Below the pieces are notes generated by a model. It was not told where the DNA came from and did no database searches. It worked only from the letters and a program-made list of their open reading frames with translations. Positions 16,230 through 25,687 of a DNA stretch of 64,000 nucleotides are shown here, piece by piece; the first letter of the stretch is position 1, and each line of letters begins with the position of its first letter. Source of the DNA: Yoonia sp035117555 (GTDB taxonomy: Bacteria > Pseudomonadota > Alphaproteobacteria > Rhodobacterales > Rhodobacteraceae); the NCBI RefSeq assembly GCF_035117555.1, contig NZ_JAYKPK010000002.1, positions 310,001-374,000 on the forward strand, given 5' to 3'. The translations under genes and the position numbers were made by a program.

Positions 16230-18134
16230 TTACTTGCGGCGCTTGTCGTCATCCAGATCTTCGAAATCTGCATCCAGAATATCGTCATCGGCGGCGGGCG
16301 CATCACGCTCGGCCTCACCTGATTCTTCCTGGCTGGCCTTGTAGATGGCTTCACCCAGTTTCATCGCGGATTCGGTGACGTTCTGAATGCCGGATTTGAT
16401 CTTGTCGGGATTGTCACCCTCAAGCTCGTCTTTCAACGCGGCAATGGCCAGTTCGATCGCTTCGATTGTGGTTGGATCGACCTTATCGGCATGTTCTTCC
16501 ATCGATTTTTCGGTCGAGTGGATCAAGCTTTCAGCCTGGTTTTTCGCTTCCACCAATTCGCGGCGGGCTTTGTCAGCCTCGGCATTGGCCTCAGCGTCTT
16601 TGACCATCGCTTCGATATCATCATCCGACAGACCGCCAGAGGCCTGGATCGTGATTTTCTGTTCTTTGCCGGTGCCTTTGTCCTTGGCGCCGACTTCAAC
16701 GATGCCGTTGGCGTCGATGTCGAAGGTCACCTCGATCTGCGGCATGCCGCGCGGTGCGGGCGGGATGTTTTCAAGGTTGAACTGGCCCAACATTTTGTTG
16801 TCGGCGGCCATTTCACGTTCGCCCTGGAACACACGCAAAGTCACGGCATTCTGGTTGTCTTCGGCGGTCGAAAAGACCTGAGACTTCTTCGTCGGGATCG
16901 TCGTGTTGCGGTCGATCAGGCGGGTGAAGACACCACCCAGAGTCTCGATGCCCAAAGACAGCGGTGTGACGTCGAGCAGGACCACATCCTTCACATCGCC
17001 TTGCAGAACACCGGCCTGAATGGCGGCACCCATGGCAACGACCTCATCGGGGTTCACGCCCTGATGTGGTTCTTTGCCAAAGAATTTGGCAACTTCTTCT
17101 TTCACTTTTGGCATGCGGGTCATACCACCGACCAACACGACTTCGTCGATGTCGGATGTGGACAGGCCAGCATCCTTGATCGCAGCCTGACAAGGCTTCA
17201 GCGAGGCCTTGATCAGATCGCCAACAAGGCTTTCCAGCTTGGCGCGGGTCAGTTTCATGACCATGTGCAAAGGCTGGCCGTTCGAGCCCATCGAGATGAA
17301 GGGCTGGTTGATTTCGGTGCTGGAGGACGAGGACAATTCGATCTTGGCCTTTTCAGCCGCTTCTTTCAGCCGCTGCAGCGCCATCTTGTCCTTGGTCAGA
17401 TCGACCGAGTTTTCCTTTTTGAACTCATCCGCCAGATAATTGACGATCCGCATGTCGAAATCTTCACCGCCAAGGAATGTATCCCCGTTGGTGGATTTTA
17501 CTTCGAACAGGCCATCATCGATTTCCAGAATGGTCACGTCGAAAGTACCGCCACCAAGGTCATAGACCGCGATGGTTTTGCTTTCTTTCTTGTCGAGACC
17601 ATAGGCCAGCGCCGCAGCTGTCGGTTCGTTGATGATGCGCAGCACTTCCAACCCGGCGATCTTGCCCGCGTCTTTGGTGGCCTGACGCTGGGCGTCATTG
17701 AAATAGGCAGGCACGGTGATGACGGCTTGCGTCACTTCTTCGCCAAGATAGCTTTCGGCGGTTTCTTTCATCTTGCCAAGAATGAAGGCAGAGATCTGGC
17801 TGGGCGAATATTTCTCACCACGTGCCTGCACCCATGCATCGCCATTGCCGCCATCGACAACGGTGAACGGCATGTTCTTTTTGTCTTTGGCAAGGTCGCT
17901 GTCGTCAAAACGACGCCCGATCAGGCGCTTGACGGCGAAAATTGTGTTTTCCGGGTTGGTTACGGCCTGACGCTTGGCGGGCTGGCCGACAAGACGTTCG
18001 TCATCCGTGAATGCAACGATAGACGGCGTTGTGCGCGCGCCTTCGGCGTTTTCGATCACGCGGGGTTTAGACCCGTCCATGATCGCAATACAAGAGTTGG
18101 TCGTCCCAAGGTCGATACCAATCACTTTGGCCAT
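16230..18134 (-). CDS. dnaK: Chaperone DnaK (Hsp70)
   Basis: ATP-driven chaperone, 634 residues. The nucleotide domain opens with GIDLGTTNSC (~6) and has NEPTAAALAYG (~168) and DLGGGTFDVTILE (~191). The substrate domain has DVTPLSLGIETLGG (~385). The C-terminal lid ends in an acidic tail (ILDADFEDLDDD). It starts at ATG 18134, with a candidate heat-shock promoter ~110 bases upstream and dnaJ and radC downstream. Confidence 0.98.
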   Translation of the reverse strand: MAKVIGIDLGTTNSCIAIMDGSKPRVIENAEGARTTPSIVAFTDDERLVGQPAKRQAVTNPENTIFAVKRLIGRRFDDSDLAKDKKNMPFTVVDGGNGDAWVQARGEKYSPSQISAFILGKMKETAESYLGEEVTQAVITVPAYFNDAQRQATKDAGKIAGLEVLRIINEPTAAALAYGLDKKESKTIAVYDLGGGTFDVTILEIDDGLFEVKSTNGDTFLGGEDFDMRIVNYLADEFKKENSVDLTKDKMALQRLKEAAEKAKIELSSSSSTEINQPFISMGSNGQPLHMVMKLTRAKLESLVGDLIKASLKPCQAAIKDAGLSTSDIDEVVLVGGMTRMPKVKEEVAKFFGKEPHQGVNPDEVVAMGAAIQAGVLQGDVKDVVLLDVTPLSLGIETLGGVFTRLIDRNTTIPTKKSQVFSTAEDNQNAVTLRVFQGEREMAADNKMLGQFNLENIPPAPRGMPQIEVTFDIDANGIVEVGAKDKGTGKEQKITIQASGGLSDDDIEAMVKDAEANAEADKARRELVEAKNQAESLIHSTEKSMEEHADKVDPTTIEAIELAIAALKDELEGDNPDKIKSGIQNVTESAMKLGEAIYKASQEESGEAERDAPAADDDILDADFEDLDDDKRRK

Positions 18135-18245
18135 TTTTCAAATCCCTCTACTTTAGGCGGTTTGAGCAGCGCGAACCCGTTTCGGCACCCGCGCCAGGTT
18201 ACATGGTGCTGACAAGACATGCAGTCTGGCCAACGATCCACGAGT

Positions 18246-18274
18246 ATATAGGGGCAGCAAATGCGGGCTGCAAC
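18246..18274 (-). promoter_or_regulatory. Candidate sigma-32 type promoter of dnaK
   Basis: On the minus strand GTTG (18274-18271) and CCTATAT (18252-18246) are spaced by 18 bases. This resembles the alphaproteobacterial RpoH pattern of CTTG, 17-18 bases, then CYTATNT, with one mismatch in the -35 element. It would place the transcript start about 105 bases before the dnaK ATG. This is read by eye only. Confidence 0.5.
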
Positions 18275-18368
18275 CGCCTGCACCGGCGCGGAACAAAGAA
18301 ATCAGGCAGATTTTTTCGCCTGCGTCATGCAATCTCACCGGACCGCGCAAGGCAGAACCACGCGGATG

Positions 18369-19190
18369 CTACCTGCTGGCGAACCAACTGACCGAAACGC
18401 TTTTGCGGGTGTAGAACTCTCCCATCAGCCCAATCATGATAAGCGTCAGCGACAGATAGATCGGATAGCTGATCGATGTGACATGCGGGTTATAGTTCAG
18501 AAATACGAACCCCCGCGTTTGGTCGATGATGTGAAACAGGGGGTTCCAGTCGAAGATCGACACCATGGTCGCGGGCAGCGTATTGACCACGAACATCTTG
18601 CCCGAGGCGATCATGTTGATCCGGATGTACATGGAACGGATCAGCCCGGCCAGATCGGGAATCCACGGATTCAGCGCCAGAAACAACATGCCCACCGCGA
18701 CACCGGAAAACCATGAAAGCAGCAGCATGCCGAAAGCACCGACCGGATTATGGATGGTGATCGGTGTGATCGCGATGTGATAGACTGACAAAATGATCAT
18801 CATCGTCAGCACCTGCTGATACAGCGTCGATACCGCGGCTGAAATGATGCCGATGATCGTATTCATCGGCGCGTGCTGCATCATGGCGGCGACCGGGCTG
18901 CCGCCACCCGCCACGGATGAGACGGTTTTGATATGGGTCATGAACATGAAGATGCCGGACATGACAAAGAGCAGAAAATCACCCCGGATCGGCGATGATT
19001 TGACACCCAACAGCATGAACATCACCAGAAAGGCGATGATCATGACAAGGCTTTGGACCATTGTCAGAACCAGACCGATCACCGCATTGCGATGACTGCT
19101 GCGCAGATTCCGCACGATGGAGTGATAAATCACCTCCGCCATGGCAAAGAGCGTGCGGGCCTTGGTTTTGGTATCGGGGGCGCGAAACAT
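18369..19190 (-). CDS. ABC-2 type polysaccharide export permease (KpsM/Wzm-like)
   Basis: Inner-membrane protein of 273 residues with about six hydrophobic segments (for example IGLVLTMVQSLVMIIAFLVM at ~40 and MIGLMGEFYT near the end), the layout of ABC-2 permeases that export capsular or O-antigen type glycans. The partner ATPase is not next to it or elsewhere in the window. It is divergent from cysQ (114 bases apart), next to a block of glycan genes, which supports a surface polysaccharide role. The specific substrate is not visible. Confidence 0.8.
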   Translation of the reverse strand: MFRAPDTKTKARTLFAMAEVIYHSIVRNLRSSHRNAVIGLVLTMVQSLVMIIAFLVMFMLLGVKSSPIRGDFLLFVMSGIFMFMTHIKTVSSVAGGGSPVAAMMQHAPMNTIIGIISAAVSTLYQQVLTMMIILSVYHIAITPITIHNPVGAFGMLLLSWFSGVAVGMLFLALNPWIPDLAGLIRSMYIRINMIASGKMFVVNTLPATMVSIFDWNPLFHIIDQTRGFVFLNYNPHVTSISYPIYLSLTLIMIGLMGEFYTRKSVSVSWFASR

Positions 19191-19304
19191 GCAGGACCTA
19201 TCAAAAACGAAGCTTGATCACCTTTATCGGATCAAAACCTTGCCGGACGCTTAACAGCAAATCATAACGCAGTGAACATGTCACTTTTTACATAAGGCTG
19301 GCCG

Positions 19305-20102
19305 ATGAATTTTGAACGATTAACCCTTGTTATGCGCGAAACGGCCCTGCTGGCCGGGGATGCGATCATGCAGATCTATGCTGCGGATGATTTTGACGTG
19401 CGCGCCAAAAGCGACAACAGCCCGGTCACCGCCGCGGATGAGGCGGCTGATGCCTTGATCTCCGCCGCCCTGCGCACAGCCTTTCCCGACATCGCCCTTG
19501 TCACCGAAGAACAGGCCGCGTCGCATGACATACAGGCCAGCACGTTTTTTATCGTCGACCCGCTTGATGGCACCAAGGAATTCGTCCAGCGGCGTGGTGA
19601 TTTCACGGTGAATATCGCCTATGTCGTGGACGGTATGCCGGTGCGTGGCATCGTTTACGCGCCAGCGCGCGACCGCTTGTTCTACACTGATGCCTCTGGC
19701 CAGTCGGTGGAAGAGGCGGGACCTTTCGCAAAAGACAAGGTCGGTGCGCTGACGGCCATTTCCGTCTCTGAGCCGGATAATCAAGCGCTGATGGTGGTGG
19801 CCTCCAAATCCCACCGCGATCAGGCAACTGATGATTACATCAGCAAATATCAGGTCCGCGACATGACCAGCGCCGGGTCATCGTTGAAATTTTGTCTGGT
19901 CGCGACCGGCGAGGCGGATCTTTACCCCCGTCTTGGGCGCACGATGGAATGGGATACTGCAGCGGGCCATGCCGTGCTGACTGGGGCCGGTGGGCGGGTG
20001 GTGCGGTTCGACAACCATGCGCCGTTAACCTACGGGAAACCGGGCTATGATAATCCGTTCTTTATTGCCGCGGCACCCGGCGTTGTTTTGGAATCCGCCT
20101 GA
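19305..20102 (+). CDS. cysQ: 3'(2'),5'-bisphosphate nucleotidase (PAP phosphatase)
   Basis: Inositol-monophosphatase-fold enzyme, 265 residues, that hydrolyses PAP to AMP. The metal motifs are TEEQ (~66), DPLDGTKEF (~86) and WDTAAGHAV (~216). An AAGG ribosome site lies seven bases before ATG 19305. PAP is the by-product of PAPS-dependent sulfotransferases and of assimilatory sulfate reduction. Its position here, with a sulfotransferase-like gene 5.6 kb downstream on the same strand, suggests it clears PAP made during glycan sulfation. Its stop overlaps the kdsB ATG (TGATG). Confidence 0.92.
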   Translation: MNFERLTLVMRETALLAGDAIMQIYAADDFDVRAKSDNSPVTAADEAADALISAALRTAFPDIALVTEEQAASHDIQASTFFIVDPLDGTKEFVQRRGDFTVNIAYVVDGMPVRGIVYAPARDRLFYTDASGQSVEEAGPFAKDKVGALTAISVSEPDNQALMVVASKSHRDQATDDYISKYQVRDMTSAGSSLKFCLVATGEADLYPRLGRTMEWDTAAGHAVLTGAGGRVVRFDNHAPLTYGKPGYDNPFFIAAAPGVVLESA

Positions 20103-20902
20103 TGTCTGTCATTATCGTTATTCCCGCGCGCTATGCTTCGACCCGCTATCCGGGTAAACCGCTGGTCCAGCTGACCGGCGCGACAGGCGTCAGGAAAAGC
20201 CTGATCCGGCGATCCTGGGATGCTGCCTTGGCGGTCGAAGGTGTCGACCGGGTTGTGGTGGCCACCGATGATATACGGATTTCCGATGCTGCCACTGCCT
20301 TTGGGGCAGAGGTGGTGATGACATCCCCCACCTGCGCCAATGGCACCGAACGCTGTGCCGAAGCCGTAGATAACCTGAATGGCGACTATGACATCATCGT
20401 CAATCTGCAAGGCGATGCGCCGCTGACCCCGGCCTGGTTCATCAGCGATCTGGTGGCGGGGCTGCGTGCCAATCCGCAAGCCGATGTCGCAACGCCGGTG
20501 TTGCGCACCGAAGGGCGGATGTTATCCGCCCTGTTGCAAGATCGACGCGAAGGGAGGGTCGGCGGCACGACTGCGGTATTCGGCGCCGATCACAACGCGC
20601 TGTATTTCTCGAAAGAGGTGATTCCTTTCACCGGCCGCAGCTATGACGCCACGGATATGACCCCGGTTTTCCATCATGTCGGCGTCTATGCCTACCGGCC
20701 CGCCGCCCTGCGCGCCTATGCCGGTTGGCCGCAAGGCGTGCTGGAAACCCTTGAAGGTCTGGAACAATTGCGTTTTCTTGAACGGGCGGTGCCCATGCTC
20801 TGCGTTGAAGTGGCTGCGCAGGGCCGTGAATTCTGGGAACTGAACAACCCCGAAGATGTTAATCGTATCGAAGCCATGCTATCTGCGATGGGGCAGGAAT
20901 AA
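20102..20902 (+). CDS. kdsB: CMP-Kdo synthetase (3-deoxy-manno-octulosonate cytidylyltransferase)
   Basis: Activates Kdo with CTP for LPS core or capsule linker synthesis, 266 residues. It has the nucleotidyltransferase opening IIVIPARYASTRYPGKPL (~4), NLQGDAPL (~102) and FHHVGVYAYRP (~187). It is coupled to cysQ. Because it sits in the glycan block rather than with LPS core genes it could be a capsule-specific copy (KpsU type); sequence alone does not separate the two. kdsD, which makes the Kdo precursor, is 10 kb away in this window. Confidence 0.93.
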   Translation: MSVIIVIPARYASTRYPGKPLVQLTGATGVRKSLIRRSWDAALAVEGVDRVVVATDDIRISDAATAFGAEVVMTSPTCANGTERCAEAVDNLNGDYDIIVNLQGDAPLTPAWFISDLVAGLRANPQADVATPVLRTEGRMLSALLQDRREGRVGGTTAVFGADHNALYFSKEVIPFTGRSYDATDMTPVFHHVGVYAYRPAALRAYAGWPQGVLETLEGLEQLRFLERAVPMLCVEVAAQGREFWELNNPEDVNRIEAMLSAMGQE

Positions 20903-21000
20903 GGGTTTCGGCATCGGATTGCTGGCCTTTTGACTTAATCTGGCCTTCTTGGCGAAATAGAGCATATTGCGGCAAACGCATATAAAGGTTGAACAGACAG

Positions 21001-21894
21001 ATGAAACGTAAAGTCACAAAGGCGATTTTCCCGGTTGCGGGCATGGGCACACGGTTTTTGCCTGCCACAAAATCTGTCCCCAAAGAGATCATGACTTTGG
21101 TTGACCGACCCCTGATCCAATATGCGATCGACGAAGCCCGTGCCGCCGGGATCGAGGACTTCATTTTCGTGACCTCACGCGGGAAATCCGCGTTGGAAGA
21201 TTACTTTGATCTCGCCCCTGATCTCGAAAACGCCCTGCGCAAATCCGGCAAGACAGAGCTTTTGCAGGTTCTGCGCGACACCAATATGGACAGCGGCGCG
21301 ATTGCCTATGTCCGCCAACACAAGGCGCTGGGCCTCGGCCATGCCGTGGCCTGTGCGGCCAAGCTGATTCATGACGAACCCTTTGCCGTGATCCTGCCGG
21401 ACGATCTGGTCGCTGCGGAAAAACCCTGCCTGCAACAGATGGTTGAGGCCTATCAGGACACCGGCGGTTGCATGGTCGCCACAATGGAAGTGACGCCCGC
21501 GCAAACAGCTTCTTATGGTGTTCTGGACGTTCTGAATGAAAACGGAAAAATCGTTCAGGTCAAAGGCATGGTCGAAAAACCCGCCGCAGGAACCGCCCCG
21601 TCCAATCTTGCCGTGATCGGGCGCTATATCCTGACACCGCGCATCTTGCAGAACCTTGATAAGGTCCAACGCGGCGCCGGGGGCGAGATTCAGCTGACCG
21701 ATGCCATCGCCTATGAAATGACCGAAGGGCGCGATGTCTTCGGCTATCGGTTCGATGGGCAACGCTATGATTGCGGCTCCAAGGCTGGGTTCCTGCAGGC
21801 GACTGTCGCCTTTGCCTTGGCGCGCGATGATCTACGGGACGAATTGTCGGCCTTTCTGGAAGATCTGCACACCAAGCGACAGGCGATGCAGTAA
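21001..21894 (+). CDS. galU: UTP-glucose-1-phosphate uridylyltransferase
   Basis: Makes UDP-glucose for surface glycans, 297 residues. It starts at ATG 21001 with MKRKVTKAIFPVAGMGTRFL; a TTG twelve bases earlier is in frame but unlikely. The nucleotide loop GMGTRFLPATK, VDRPLIQYAIDEA (~32) and the FVTSRGKSALEDYFD stretch (~52) are typical. It lies 98 bases after kdsB, enough for its own promoter, and 23 bases before the first glycosyltransferase. Confidence 0.95.
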   Translation: MKRKVTKAIFPVAGMGTRFLPATKSVPKEIMTLVDRPLIQYAIDEARAAGIEDFIFVTSRGKSALEDYFDLAPDLENALRKSGKTELLQVLRDTNMDSGAIAYVRQHKALGLGHAVACAAKLIHDEPFAVILPDDLVAAEKPCLQQMVEAYQDTGGCMVATMEVTPAQTASYGVLDVLNENGKIVQVKGMVEKPAAGTAPSNLAVIGRYILTPRILQNLDKVQRGAGGEIQLTDAIAYEMTEGRDVFGYRFDGQRYDCGSKAGFLQATVAFALARDDLRDELSAFLEDLHTKRQAMQ

Positions 21895-21917
21895 CGCATC
21901 ACCCAAGGTTCTGACCA

Positions 21918-22937
21918 ATGGCCTTTGGCGATTTGTGGATGGCGTATCGCATGCGCTGGAAACGGCGGCGGTTCCTGTATCGGGTCTGGCGCAAACGGCG
22001 GCAGATCACGCCGTTGCACGACCGGACCAGGCAGATCACTGACGATATGGTGCTGTGCTTCGCGACGATCCGCAATGAAATGGCACGTCTGCCATTCTTT
22101 CTGCACCATTATCGCAAGCTCGGCATCGGCCATTTCCTGATTGTGGACAATGCCAGCGACGATGGAACCACCGATTATCTGGCCGCGCAGCCTGATGTTT
22201 CACTCTGGACGACGCGGCACAGCTATCGGTTGTCGCGCTTCGGGATGGACTGGCTCGGTTGGTTGCACTGGCAATATGGTCATGGCCACTGGTGCCTGAC
22301 CGTCGATGCTGACGAATTGCTGACCTATCCCTATGCCGACAGCCGCAGCCTGAGCGATCTGACCCAGCATCTGGATCAACAGAATGTGGCCTCCTTCGGG
22401 GCCATCATGCTGGACATGTATCCCAAAGGCCCGATTTCGCAGGCGCGCCATGATCCGGCGACCGATCCTTTGCAGGTGCTGTGCTGGTTCGATCCGGCCA
22501 ATTACCGCGAAAAGATTCATCCGGTCTACCAGAACCTCTGGGTGCAGGGCGGCGTGCGCGACCGGGTATTCTTTGCCGATCAACCACAGCGCGCACCCAC
22601 GTTAAGCAAAGTGCCACTGGTCCGCTGGCACTGGCGCTATGTCTACGTCAGTTCAACCCATCAGATGCTGCCGCGCAAGCTGAACCACGTCTTTGACCGC
22701 GCACAGGACAAGCGCGTGACCGGCGTTCTACTGCACACCAAATTTCTACCCGATATCATGCCCAAATCGGCCGAGGAAATCACACGTCGCCAGCATTTCG
22801 AAAACAGCGATCTTTACACCACCTACCATCAGAAATTGTCCGACGGGCCGGATCTCTGGTGCGACACATCCTGCCGCTATGACGGGTGGAAGCAATTGAC
22901 GGCGCTGGGCTTGATGTCCAAAAGTGACTGGGTGTGA
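21918..22937 (+). CDS. Family 2 glycosyltransferase (Glyco_tranf_2_4 type), copy 1
   Basis: A 339-residue cytoplasmic protein with a basic N-terminus (WKRRRFLYRVWRKRR). The nucleotide-sugar part is seen as FATIRNEMARLPFFLHHYRK (~51), FLIVDNASDDGT (~74) and the metal motif DADE (~130). Roseobacter genomes commonly carry this family in surface-glycan and LPS regions. It is paralogous to the next gene: both share LRNE/IRNE, VDNxSDDG, a DMYPKGP block and LGLMSKxxW at the end. Donor and acceptor sugars are unknown. Confidence 0.85.
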   Translation: MAFGDLWMAYRMRWKRRRFLYRVWRKRRQITPLHDRTRQITDDMVLCFATIRNEMARLPFFLHHYRKLGIGHFLIVDNASDDGTTDYLAAQPDVSLWTTRHSYRLSRFGMDWLGWLHWQYGHGHWCLTVDADELLTYPYADSRSLSDLTQHLDQQNVASFGAIMLDMYPKGPISQARHDPATDPLQVLCWFDPANYREKIHPVYQNLWVQGGVRDRVFFADQPQRAPTLSKVPLVRWHWRYVYVSSTHQMLPRKLNHVFDRAQDKRVTGVLLHTKFLPDIMPKSAEEITRRQHFENSDLYTTYHQKLSDGPDLWCDTSCRYDGWKQLTALGLMSKSDWV

Positions 22938-22976
22938 TGCGAGTAGAACGATGGGTTTCGGTGAGGCAGTTATAGT

Positions 22977-23987
22977 TTGGGGTTTTTGACGTCATACCAG
23001 CTACGCTGGCAACGCAAACAATGGAAACTGCGCGCGCTCGCCAAGGGGCGCGAGCTGAAGGCCGTGCAGGACCGGACGCAGCAGATTGACCCGGATGCGA
23101 TCCTGCTGTTCTGCACTCTGCGCAACGAAGACCAGCGCCTGCCCTATTTCCTCAAATATTACCGCGATCTGGGCATCGATCATTTCCTGATGGTCGATAA
23201 TAACAGCGACGATGGCGGTGCTGAATTTCTTGCTGCCCAGCCGGATGTCTCCCTCTGGCACACAAAGGCAGGCTATGCTGCATCCCGCTTTGGCGTCGAT
23301 TGGCTGACCTATCTGCAACATAAACACGCGCATGGGCATTGGGCGCTGACCGTGGATGTGGATGAATTTCTGGTTTACCCGTTCTGCGACACCCGCCCGA
23401 TCCGTGCGCTGGCCGATTGGCTGGATGCGTCAGAGGTCCGGTCCTTCGGCGCGATGCTGTTGGATATGTATCCCAAAGGCCCGGTCGGCGCGCAACCTTA
23501 CCGCCGCGGCGATGACCCATTCCAGATCGCAAGCTGGTTTGACGCGGGCAATTACATCATGACCCGCAATGACCAGCTGCGAAACCTGTGGATTCAGGGC
23601 GGCCCGCGCGCGCGGATGTTCTTTGCCAACAAACCCCGGCAGGCCCCGGCATTGAACAAGATCCCTTTCGTGAAATGGCAGCGCCCTTATGTCTATGTCA
23701 GCTCGACCCATATGATGCTGCCGCGCGGGCTGAACCTTGTCTATGATCAGCAGGGCGGGGAAAAAACCTCGGGCGTGTTGCTGCATGCCAAATTCATCGA
23801 CACGTTCAGCGCCCGCGCCTCGGAAGAGGCGGCGCGGGCCGAACATTTCGCCAAAGGGATCGAATATAAATCCTATGCCGCCCATCACGACGATGACCCC
23901 GATTTTTGGTGCCGATGGAGCGAGCAATATATCAATTGGCGCCAGCTTGAAGTCTTGGGTCTGATGTCAAAAGGCAACTGGGCATGA
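22977..23987 (+). CDS. Family 2 glycosyltransferase (Glyco_tranf_2_4 type), copy 2
   Basis: 336 residues if read from TTG 22977 (TTG 22986 is also possible). It has LFCTLRNEDQRLPYFLKYYR (~42), FLMVDNNSDDGG (~65), metal motif DVDE (~122) and LGLMSKGNW at the end. It is clearly a tandem duplicate of the preceding gene. There is no in-frame ATG near the expected start; an ATG at 22951 opens MGFGEAVIVWGF, which resembles the MAFGDLWMAYR start of copy 1 but stops in the GGGGTTTTT run at 22979-22987. The start may therefore hide a one-base slip. It overlaps the next gene by ATGA. Confidence 0.82.
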   Translation: MGFLTSYQLRWQRKQWKLRALAKGRELKAVQDRTQQIDPDAILLFCTLRNEDQRLPYFLKYYRDLGIDHFLMVDNNSDDGGAEFLAAQPDVSLWHTKAGYAASRFGVDWLTYLQHKHAHGHWALTVDVDEFLVYPFCDTRPIRALADWLDASEVRSFGAMLLDMYPKGPVGAQPYRRGDDPFQIASWFDAGNYIMTRNDQLRNLWIQGGPRARMFFANKPRQAPALNKIPFVKWQRPYVYVSSTHMMLPRGLNLVYDQQGGEKTSGVLLHAKFIDTFSARASEEAARAEHFAKGIEYKSYAAHHDDDPDFWCRWSEQYINWRQLEVLGLMSKGNWA

Positions 23988-25687
23988 CGCTGGGTGTGGT
24001 CATGCTGGTGCATACCGCGCTCGACCGGGCCGAGCAGGTGATCCGGCACTGGGCCGGTGCGGGCTGTCCGGTTGTGGTCCATATCGACAAAAATGTCGGG
24101 CAGGCGGCGCATGACCGCTTTGTCGCTGGGCTTGCCGATCTGGACAGTGTCAGCTTCAGCCCACGATTCCGCTGCGAATGGGGCATGTGGGGGCTGATTG
24201 CCGCGTCGCAGGCAGCCGCGGCGCAATTGCTTGTGCGCCATCCCGATGTCGCGCATGCCTATCTTGCCTCTGGCGCTTGTCTGCCGTTGCGCCCGATTGC
24301 GGAATTGCAAACCTATCTGGATGGACACCCCGACACCGATTTCATCGAAAGCGTGACCACCAGCGATGTGCCCTGGACGATCGGCGGGCTCGACAGTGAA
24401 CGGTTCACGCTGCGGTTTCCGTTCTCATGGAAACGCCAGCGCCGCCTGTTCGATGCGTTTGTGGAGATGCAGCGGCTGACCGGGCGGCAACGGCGGGTGC
24501 CTGACGGTATTGTCCCGCATCTTGGGTCGCAATGGTGGTGCCTGACACGGCTGACGCTGACAGCGATCCTCGAAGACCCGCGCAGGCCGGAATTCGATAC
24601 TTATTTCCGCCGGGTCTGGATTCCCGATGAATGCTATTACCAGACGCTGGCCCGCCGCCATGCGCGGCGGATCGAAAGCCGGTCCCTGACGCTGTCGAAA
24701 TTCGACTACCAAGGCAAACCGCATATTTTCTATGATGATCATGCAGAGCTTTTGGCGCGGTCGGGCTGCTTTGTCGCGCGCAAGATCTGGCCCAAGGCCG
24801 ATGCGCTGTATCGGCGATTTCCACAGCCTGCCACAATCTTTGACGCGCAGCAGGACCCTGAGACCAGCATTATTGACCGCATTTTTGCACAAGCCGTTGA
24901 CCGACGTTCCAACGGGCGGCGCGGGCTTTACATGCAAAGCCGGTTTCCGTTCATGGATCGCGAAAACGGATTTACCGCTGCGCGCTATACCGCGTTGCAA
25001 GGGTTTGACGCTGTGATCCCCGATTTTACCGATTGGCTGACGCGGCAAACCGGGGTGGTCGTGCATGGGCATCTGTTCGGCCCCGACAAGGCGCATTTCG
25101 CGGATGGCGCGGCGGTCTATCGGGGCGGCCTGTCTGCCCATCCGCGCCTGCGCGATTACAATTGCCGGATGTTCCTGACCAATCTGATCTGGAACGGGCG
25201 AGATCAGCAACAATGTTTCCAGTTCGGACCCGCTGATAATCAACAGATCAAATGGATGCTGACAAAAGACACGCAGGCCAGCGTCTGGGTGGTCACCGGG
25301 GCCTGGGCCTTGTCGCTTTTTCTGTCGGGACAATCCGCAAGCGAGGTTCGGGCCGAGGCTGCGCGCCTGCAACAGGTCGAAAACAAATTGCTCAAAACAT
25401 TGCGCGCACCTGATGCACGGTCCCGCAGGTGCATCATGACGCTGGCAGAATTTCTGGACGATCCGGTCGATATCTTGCAGAATATCGTCGATGATATGGC
25501 TGGGCACCGGGCCGCGACATTGACCAAACTGCCGAAAATGGTTGATCTGACCGGCTTTGCACAATTTTTGCAGGACCTCAGAAATCAAGGCATGAACCCC
25601 TATCTGGCGGGTGACTTTGCCGTGGGTGACCGCAGCCCGAACCGCAGGCCCAATCTGCGCAAACCCTATATGATCGGCAGCAAATGA
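23984..25687 (+). CDS. GT14-like glycosyltransferase with extra C-terminal domain
   Basis: 567 residues. The first ~290 residues resemble the core-2/I-branching N-acetylglucosaminyltransferase family (GT14): MLVHTALDRAEQVIRHW (~7), VVHIDKN (~29), YLASGACLPLRP (~92), HLGSQWWCLTR (~178) and WIPDECYYQT (~212, with the family's acidic pair DE). The remaining ~270 residues form a separate domain (from ~300) that I recognise only as a Roseobacter-type extension of unknown function. It overlaps both neighbours by ATGA, so it belongs to one translational unit with the second GT2 and the sulfotransferase. It probably branches a surface glycan; donor unknown. Confidence 0.75.
   Translation: MTLGVVMLVHTALDRAEQVIRHWAGAGCPVVVHIDKNVGQAAHDRFVAGLADLDSVSFSPRFRCEWGMWGLIAASQAAAAQLLVRHPDVAHAYLASGACLPLRPIAELQTYLDGHPDTDFIESVTTSDVPWTIGGLDSERFTLRFPFSWKRQRRLFDAFVEMQRLTGRQRRVPDGIVPHLGSQWWCLTRLTLTAILEDPRRPEFDTYFRRVWIPDECYYQTLARRHARRIESRSLTLSKFDYQGKPHIFYDDHAELLARSGCFVARKIWPKADALYRRFPQPATIFDAQQDPETSIIDRIFAQAVDRRSNGRRGLYMQSRFPFMDRENGFTAARYTALQGFDAVIPDFTDWLTRQTGVVVHGHLFGPDKAHFADGAAVYRGGLSAHPRLRDYNCRMFLTNLIWNGRDQQQCFQFGPADNQQIKWMLTKDTQASVWVVTGAWALSLFLSGQSASEVRAEAARLQQVENKLLKTLRAPDARSRRCIMTLAEFLDDPVDILQNIVDDMAGHRAATLTKLPKMVDLTGFAQFLQDLRNQGMNPYLAGDFAVGDRSPNRRPNLRKPYMIGSK

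Noticed and set aside
16491..18212. Long open frame opposite dnaK
   Set aside because: It is the antisense of a strongly conserved gene; the His, Gln and Asp rich text has no family marks.
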